Assembly (NCBI RefSeq): GCF_933775445.1
Contig: NC_065877.1
Location: forward strand, 12,090,001 to 12,154,000
Source: Argentina anserina
Taxonomy: Eukaryota; Streptophyta; Magnoliopsida; Rosales; Rosaceae
Direction of reading: 5' to 3'
DNA: 64,000 bases
Below the pieces are notes generated by a model, which was not told the DNA's origin, did no database searches, and saw nothing but the letters and a program-made list of their open reading frames with translations. This document shows, one piece after another, positions 58,303 to 64,000 of the stretch; the first letter of the stretch is position 1; each line of letters opens with the position of its first letter. The translations under genes were made by a program, and so were the position numbers.

Positions 58303-58822
58303 AAGAACGTTGATGTTGCCACTAAGGTCTTCAATGGAGTCACACAGATCTCCTAGCACTAAGCTCTCCTTTTTGTGAAATTTCTTCTATTTGGTTTCAC
58401 CTCGTTTCTTCTCTATTCGTGTGTGCTTCAAGGCTGCCCAACCTACTGCCTATATACATCATATATATAGCAGCCACATGTATTCCCTAACCCTAGGAAT
58501 TAAACCTAACTTCCCTTCCTAATACATCTCACATAGAAAAGGAAAAAATCCATATGAATATGGAATACACCTTTTATTTTGAATCCTTTTCTATAACAAT
58601 TCCCAAACACCATTTAACTAAATATATATTCCCAAATATATATCAATCTACCCATAATCAAATCGGTGGAGACTTATTTGGTAGGAAAAACAAACCATAA
58701 TCTTTTCCTAGTCCAATTAAGAAACAACTTCAATTCTCCTTTTGCATATCAAATCTTCATGACTTGTCCTCCACACCTTTGAATCTTCATCAACTATATG
58801 GAGGCCAATATATGTACCTTCA
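58303..58822 (-). repeat. Partial 5' LTR of the young copia element
   Basis: 520 bp matching 54875-55394 with 5 substitutions and no gaps by eye. Its 3' end is lost in an internal deletion whose breakpoint is at 58302/58303. Confidence 0.9.
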
Positions 58823-58827
58823 TGTTT

Positions 58828-59384
58828 ATTACCGTTTATTCACTTTGTCTATGATGACGCTGGTGAGTGCGGGCTTTGCAAACTTCATTTGATCAATACA
58901 ACTTTCCACTATACATGAGGATAAAAATAGTTTCCTCCAATTCCCTAAGTTGAATACGAGAAGCTTTAGTTCACAAATACAAGCTACAAATAGTTGGCGA
59001 GTAACACCGACTTTGATCAAGTAGTTACTAGTTATAAACACATGCTCTGCATGTGTGAAAATAACTTATAAATACAGATTAATAAAATTTCTGAAAATAA
59101 GGGAGAGTGATGATAGTGGGCGGTTACGATCAATATGTTATGGTAGTAGGTAGTTATCCGCAAAGAAAAGTGAATAATATCCAAAATATTTTTTTTATTT
59201 TACTATTTTCTTTATACCCCTGAATTATTAAAATAAATTTCAAATTAATATATGAAGTAAGGATGTATGTGTAACTTCACGTACCTTTTGGTTGACAAAC
59301 CCTGTTTATTTTATTAATAGTATAGAAGATTATATAGCTACAAATAACTGTATGGAATGAATGAACTTTTGTGCATGCAGTGCA
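58828..59384. other. Intergenic DNA between copia and Harbinger elements
   Basis: AT-rich; no coding frame with a domain. Confidence 0.4.
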
Positions 59385-59387
59385 TAA

Positions 59388-61393
59388 GAGAATCTACACC
59401 GACGAACATCAGAGGAGGTGGTGCTCGAGCAAGAGGTGGGACCAAGCAAACCCAAATTTGAGCTCGCACTGGCGATGCAAGCCCTCACCAAGTCAACCCA
59501 AAAGTTTGCTTGCCCGATCGCTCGAGTATAATTTGCTCCGACTTTTGCTCGTTCGCCCTGTGGAGCCCACATAATGTGGGTGACGTCAAACACTTCCTTT
59601 TTTTGTCAGCAAGTAAAAGAGTAAAAAAAATTTACGAACCAATAAATGGCTAACATGTAGCTTACCGACTGAGCCATTCAAACTCCAACTATTTAATAGA
59701 TCTGTGCCTTCTATTTGAATCAAAAATTTCAATCAAACAGTTATAATTCATAAGCAACGACTACTATTTGATCCATACGGAAACAAACTCTCCCAAGCCT
59801 ATAAATACTACTTCAATTGTTGATCAACTCACACCAATTTGTGCACAACAAATTTCACATCTTCCTCTATCTCCTCTCTCATTTCGTTTAGCATTTTTTT
59901 TTCTAAAACAATGGGCACTCATTGGCTTCCTTCCAAAGATTTATAAATGTGCATCTCTTTTGTCCGTCATAGCGTTGATGATAACGACGGTAACAAAAAA
60001 AAGATGGAAAAATTGTGGGAGACAATTTATGCCGATTTTATGGAGAATTGGAAGCTAGCACCAAGTGATAAACCTCAAGTTCAAGCTACTATTGCAAAAA
60101 TGAGGCGATTGTTTGATAGCGGCATGACAACATAGAATTAGCAGTACTTCGTTAATGGACAAAGTAAATTTACAATATTTTATCATATATTATAATTTTT
60201 ATTTGATTATATATCTAATTAAATTATGTAATTTATATATCTAATTTGTTTAAATATGTAGCATTGTTTTACATTATTTTTTTAATATATATATATATAT
60301 AATTTGGTTACATTATTTATTTTATCCAATTTGTTTAAATTATGTAATTAAATATGTACCTAATATAAGTTTTTCATTATGAAAGACAAGCTCAATCATG
60401 TTACTATAATGTCAGGATGAAAAAGTTTATACACTTTGAATGTTGGGAAGTGGTTAAGGATCATCAATCTTTCGATGCGGTGCTACCTACTACTCCATCT
60501 CCATCTCCAGCTCCATATGCAACTTACCATGCTACTTCTTCCGCAACCGAATCATATCCAGCCATCAATTTGGATGACGACCAAGTGAATGAGACACCTC
60601 AAAGTAACACGACAGCTTCCTCGAGTCTGCCTAGACCAATGGCAATCAAGGCGGCAAAGGAAGCTAGGCGCCAAAAGAAATATGGTAAGACTCCTATTGA
60701 GCAACAAGTTGAAGTTTTGCATACCATTGCAAGTGACCAAGCATCATGGCACGCCAAGAGGCTAGCGCATAATGAAAGTGAACTTAATTATTACGCAAGG
60801 TACATAGACATTAAAAAACAGAAGGAAGCAAGGGCGGAAGAAGAGTTACGATTGAAGAAACAAGAGAAAATGACATAAGGATCATGACAATGGATTTGGA
60901 GGCTAGCTATGACCCTAATCTCGAAAATGTATTTTACCAAGAGGAAACTAAAAATCCTTAATGAAGGAGGAGCTAATCAAGATCAACCTACCGATGAACA
61001 TATTCGGATTGTTATCACCCAAGTCACCCAAGTCGAGTGCTATTTTCATGATAGTTATAATATTGTACTAAATTTAAATTTTATGTAATTTAAAATTTCA
61101 AGAAATAAAAATGTAATTTATTTATTAAGATGAAATTGAAATACATTAAATTAAAACACATACTTAAATTAAACACAAGCTTAATAATTAAACATAAAAT
61201 TTTAATCATTTCACAACAAGACAAAATTGAATTGTTGAAGTAATTTGTGAATGTATGTGCAAATATCGATTTACTTGAACAAAATATAAAATGATTTGTT
61301 TAGAACAAAATATAAAATGATTTGTTTAGAACAAAATTTGCTTATGAACCCACTTTTTACTTGAGGAAACCCAATTTATGTGTGCGGATGTTC
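59388..61393 (+). mobile_element. PIF/Harbinger-type element carrying a Myb-like/NAM-associated ORF remnant
   Basis: TAA flanks both ends (59385-59387 and 61394-61396). Left end GAGAATCTACACCGACG; right end, reverse-complemented, GAACATCCGCACACATAA. The similarity is partial but of Harbinger type (GA.CATCC.CAC). The interior carries the ORF1-type (Myb-like, NAM-associated C-terminal) protein of this superfamily and no DDE transposase. The GC-rich left subterminal zone (59390-59590) resembles the zone near the right end of the adjacent MITE. The assignment rests on the ORF content plus the 3-bp duplication; the termini are weaker. Confidence 0.6.
59947..60878 (+). pseudogene. Harbinger ORF1-type (NAM-associated C-terminal domain) remnant
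   Basis: Two pieces. At 59980-60100 'KKMEKLWETIYADFMENWKL' is the start of the Myb-like domain; it ends in a stop at 60135. At 60417-60878 'FIHFECWEVVKDHQSF' is followed by a Ser/Thr/Pro linker. Then comes 'LPRPMAIKAAKEARRQKKYG', and a helical basic tail ('YIDIKKQKEARAEEELRLKKQE'). These are the parts of the family often annotated as 'glutathione S-transferase T3-like' or NAM-associated C-terminal proteins, the DNA-binding partners of PIF/Harbinger transposase. The central part of the Myb-like domain between the pieces is replaced by about 280 bp of AT-rich DNA with stops. Broken, probably not functional. Confidence 0.72.
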
Positions 61394-61396
61394 TAA

Positions 61397-61835
61397 GAGC
61401 AAATGCATCCATTTTGTGTGGGTTGGACTAATCCTTAGCTCGAGTTAATCCACTATTCACTCAAATCGGTCCTTATTCCTTTGTTTAACAATACACTAAT
61501 GAGATCAATCTGATGACCAATTACTATTTACATTTTATTAAAAAAAAGTTTTCTTTCAAAACACAAAATTGTGACCATTGATTTAAATCTAGAGGCCTAA
61601 ATTTAAGGCTGATTATTTTATTTGGAATTTTTCTTCCTGTTGTGCATGATCTGATGTTGCACATGCAAAAGAATTGGGCTCCACAAATTTCTCACTCCAG
61701 ACTAATCCGTGGTCTAAGGATTAATCGAGCTCTTGGCCTGGGTTGGTAGGCCCCATGTTTGGTCTGGGTTAATTCGTCACCGTTGCCCCAACCCTCACTC
61801 CACCCCATCGGAGTGGACCACTGCTGCATTTGCTC
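61397..61835. mobile_element. Tourist-like (PIF/Harbinger) MITE, 439 bp
   Basis: Left end GAGCAAATGCATCC; right end, reverse-complemented, GAGCAAATGCAGCAG, an 11-bp perfect inverted repeat. TAA duplications lie at 61394-61396 and 61836-61838. Size, TAA duplication and GAGCAAATGCA ends are those of Tourist-type MITEs. It has no coding capacity. Confidence 0.85.
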
Positions 61836-61838
61836 TAA

Positions 61839-62204
61839 GAGGGTTGTTACATACACAACTCATCATGGGGAGGATTAATAGAAGGCATTTATCGTTGCAT
61901 GGGTAACCACTAATTAGCCCAAAGGTGGCCCAATAGATCATGGTCCATGAGAACGTGTATTGATTTGGCAATTGGGTTCGTTTCGTTAAGAAGACGGAAA
62001 GCGTAAAAGCTGAAAAACCCATGAACGGTTGACAGTTTGTTGGCAAAACCAACAGGAGAAGAAAACGAGAGCAAATCCACCAAACCATCATAAAGCACGA
62101 AAACCAAATGCACTATCGTCTTCAACAGGCTATGCCCAGCTAGAGTAAGACAGGTTGGTAGATCCTCCTCCCACTCCGATCGCCGATCAGTTCCCGCCGC
62201 TAAC
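61839..62204. promoter_or_regulatory. Promoter and 5' leader of the CLEC16A/TT9-like gene
   Basis: 366 bp between the Tourist MITE and the start codon. The last 100 bases are GC-richer and pyrimidine-rich, like a leader. No named element is convincing. The MITE sits only 370 bp upstream of the start, so it lies within or next to the promoter. Confidence 0.45.
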
Positions 62205-64000
62205 ATGTGGCGCTCTCTCTGGCGATCCATCGATCGCTTTTCTCTCCAGTACTTCAAGTAAGTTCTCTCTCTGAGTATTTCGATTCCGCATTCGTAATTG
62301 AGCGACACTGAGGTAGTCTAATTTTGTCTGAATTGAGTCGAATGTGATGGAATTGAGTAGAAGAGGGAGTGTTTTTGCTTAATTTTGGTAATTAGGGGGT
62401 TCGAAGGCGCTTTGGAAATGAGGTTTGATCAGCATGAACTACAGGACTGTTTGTTGGCTCATGCAACAATTGTAGTTTGATTGATATTCGAGTGTGGAGT
62501 AGTGGTGGAATTATCAGTAGACATTTTCGGAAACTCGATATGTAGAAATGTGGGGGTCTAGGAGGAAGAATTATGCTAGGTGGATAGTGTTGATTGTGTT
62601 GTACTATGAATTGGTATGATGGTGCTTGGAAAATTGCGAAACGAAGAAGGAATAACAGAAAAATGGTTAAGTATATAGTTATGAGTGAGAAGCGTTAGGG
62701 AGGATAGAAGCATCATGCGAAAGGCGCATATGATTATCGTGGAATTATCATCTGGCCTTCACGAAAACTTGTTATGTCGAGATGTGGGGATCTTGGATGA
62801 AGTTGTGTGCTAGGAGGATAGTGCTGATAGTGTTATACCATGGAAATGGTATAGTGTTTCCTGTAAATTTGAAAAGAAATTAGAAGAAAAGGTTTTAAGT
62901 ATATACTGTACTCCACAACTCTAAAAAAGAAAAGAAAAAGAAAGTATATACTGTACATGTTGTGAGAAGAATTAGTGAGGATAAAATCATTATGCGAAAG
63001 GTGCAGACAAGGTTTTATTTGATTGTCGTGATCGCCATTAACCATTTTTTAATACTCTGTTTGGATCTTCTTGTGGATGCAGACACATAATCACTGAATT
63101 GCAGCAGATCAAAGTTGTGGATATGCATAACAGGGTAAGTTGATTTACTTTTCTGTAATTTAATTGATATGAATTGTCAACTTATTATTCTTTTTCCTTC
63201 AACTGATATTGTATCTTTTTTTTTTCTGCTTCCATTTGCTCCCTTTCTACCAGGAAGTAGTCATAGATTTACTACAGTCCACAGTGGAGCTAGTTACTTA
63301 CGGTGATAGACAAGATCCACTGATATTCGAGTATGAACTGTTCATGGTAAAGCTTCTGTATGGGTACGTTTTTCAAATTCTTGTTTGTAATCTAAATTTA
63401 TGGAATGCATGCAGATGCTTTATGGAATACCAAGTTTTAGCAGAATTTGTTCGTGTGCTGAAGATCAGTAGAAAGTCGAGAATTGAGGCACCATTGCTCC
63501 AGTATCTAAGTATAATGATTCAAAACATGAATAGTGAACATTCAATTTGTAAGAAATCTAAATTCAATTTATATTTCATTCACTCTTTAATTGCTACAGG
63601 GGACCAACTCATGTTGGAAACCCAGTTGTCATTTTACATGAAAAAATAGAGTATTTGTGAGCTCCTTTCATCAAATGTTTATTTCATGGCATTCTTAAAC
63701 CCAGAACTTATGTATTGATGGTTTTTTGGATGCAGATTATTGTTTGAGCAATGACTATATTAACAGCATTATTGGACATAAGTTTGAATTTGAAGGCGGA
63801 GACCTAGCGCTATATTATGTATCCTTCTTGAGGTCTCTCTCTCTCCCAATATGTTTGTGTGTGAGTGGGTGGGTGGGTGTGGAGAGTATACTCTTAAGAG
63901 GGATTCCATTTAATGGTCACCAAAATGGATCACTGTGTTGGAGTCAACCTCTAATGTGGTCCAATGTTCGTAACAGTCTAAGTTCAGGATCTTCATCTAA
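62205..64000 (+). CDS. TT9: CLEC16A-like / TRANSPARENT TESTA 9 (GFS9) protein, N-terminal part
   Basis: Five exons are visible: 62205-62257, 63083-63134, 63254-63330, 63415-63548 and 63736-63832; the gene continues past the window. They join in frame. Exon 1 starts 'MWRSLWRSIDRFSLQYF'. Then come 'HIITELQQIKVVDMHNR', 'VVIDLLQSTVELVTYGD', 'CFMEYQVLAEFVRVLKIS', 'IEAPLLQYLSIMIQNM', 'YYCLSNDYINSIIGHK' and 'GGDLALYYVSFLR'. This is the conserved FPL domain at the N-terminus of CLEC16A/Ema proteins. In Arabidopsis the homologue (GFS9/TT9) is a peripheral membrane protein at the Golgi needed for vacuolar protein sorting, vacuole development and flavonoid pigment accumulation in the seed coat. Intron 1 is 825 bp. 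The intron-retaining open frame at 63209-63649 is an artefact of short in-frame introns. The start ATG is the first in the exon and matches the family N-terminus. Confidence 0.93.

Larger units (their letters stand above)
54627..58822 (-). mobile_element. Young Ty1/copia (SIRE/Tork-like) deletion derivative
   Basis: Perfect 5-bp duplications TGTTT flank it (54622-54626 and 58823-58827). On the minus strand the element starts TGAAGGTACATATA and ends ...ATCTTGTATTTTCA. The 3' LTR is complete (55394 down to 54627, 768 bp). The 5' LTR keeps only its first 520 bp (58822 down to 58303); the last 248 bp, the primer-binding site and the expected gag start are gone. The shared 520 bp differ at only 5 sites. 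A polypurine tract (plus strand 'atctccccctttggcc') abuts the 3' LTR at 55395. Inside are an unassigned open frame, a pol stub and an RNase H domain; protease, integrase and reverse transcriptase are absent. It cannot move by itself and, without a primer-binding site, probably not in trans. Confidence 0.92.

Noticed and set aside
63209..63649. 146-codon open frame in the CLEC16A-like gene
   Set aside because: It reads through two introns; the spliced reading gives the conserved family sequence instead.
1..64000. CRISPR arrays, bacterial operons, ribosomal RNA or tRNA genes
   Set aside because: None seen. Tandem arrays present (28-bp AT minisatellite, 70-bp intron array, GA tracts) lack repeat-spacer structure, and I found no cloverleaf that I could defend. 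A tRNAscan run would be decisive.

Overview
This is plant nuclear DNA. Genes are intron-containing and AT-rich introns obey GT..AG. Three or four of the proteins are of chloroplast type, and most of the remaining sequence is plant transposable elements. Gene content fits a core eudicot. I lean towards a rosid such as Rosaceae, because the copia elements look like families I associate with that group, but this is inference only.

Six protein-coding genes are well supported. (1) A single-exon chloroplast-type mTERF protein lies on the minus strand at 6030-7058. (2) It is divergently arranged with a complete seven-exon chloroplast 2-Cys peroxiredoxin (BAS1 type, plus strand, 8222-10366). (3) A three-exon, probably plastid-targeted small protein follows at 10948-11645. 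Its C-terminal half looks like the NifU C-terminal domain with the metal-binding Cys pair missing. (4) A seven-exon LOG cytokinin-activating enzyme is on the minus strand at 13724-17545. (5) An intronless nepenthesin-type aspartic protease lies at 45468-46829. (6) The first five exons of a CLEC16A/TT9 (GFS9)-like gene begin at 62205 and run off the right edge. Genes 1-3 form a compact block of probable plastid proteins; I see no sign that the six genes form one pathway.

The space between is a transposon landscape that can be read with unusual precision from target-site duplications (TSDs). At 23504-31999 there is an old, decayed Ty1/copia element with about 195-bp LTRs and a perfect TTTAT TSD. 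A gypsy-type solo LTR (29157-30663) is nested inside it, and a related inverted solo LTR lies just outside (32749-34375). A 5'-truncated copia pol with its 3' LTR is at 41336-43540. A young copia deletion derivative at 54627-58822 has LTR copies differing at 5 of 520 sites and a perfect TGTTT TSD. A CACTA element at 50125-52365 (TSD TGC) carries pieces of a bHLH transcription-factor gene. A foldback element with a 10-bp TSD lies at 40294-40695. Two hAT-like elements are at 20202-20949 and 35547-35977, and a long-TIR element is at 53117-53996. Two PIF/Harbinger-type elements sit back to back and share a TAA (59388-61393 and 61397-61835). There are also LINE remnants and smaller MITE candidates.

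Long stretches (about 11.6-13.7 kb, 18.6-20.2 kb, 21-23.5 kb, 36-40 kb, 46.8-50.1 kb) show no gene that I can recognise.
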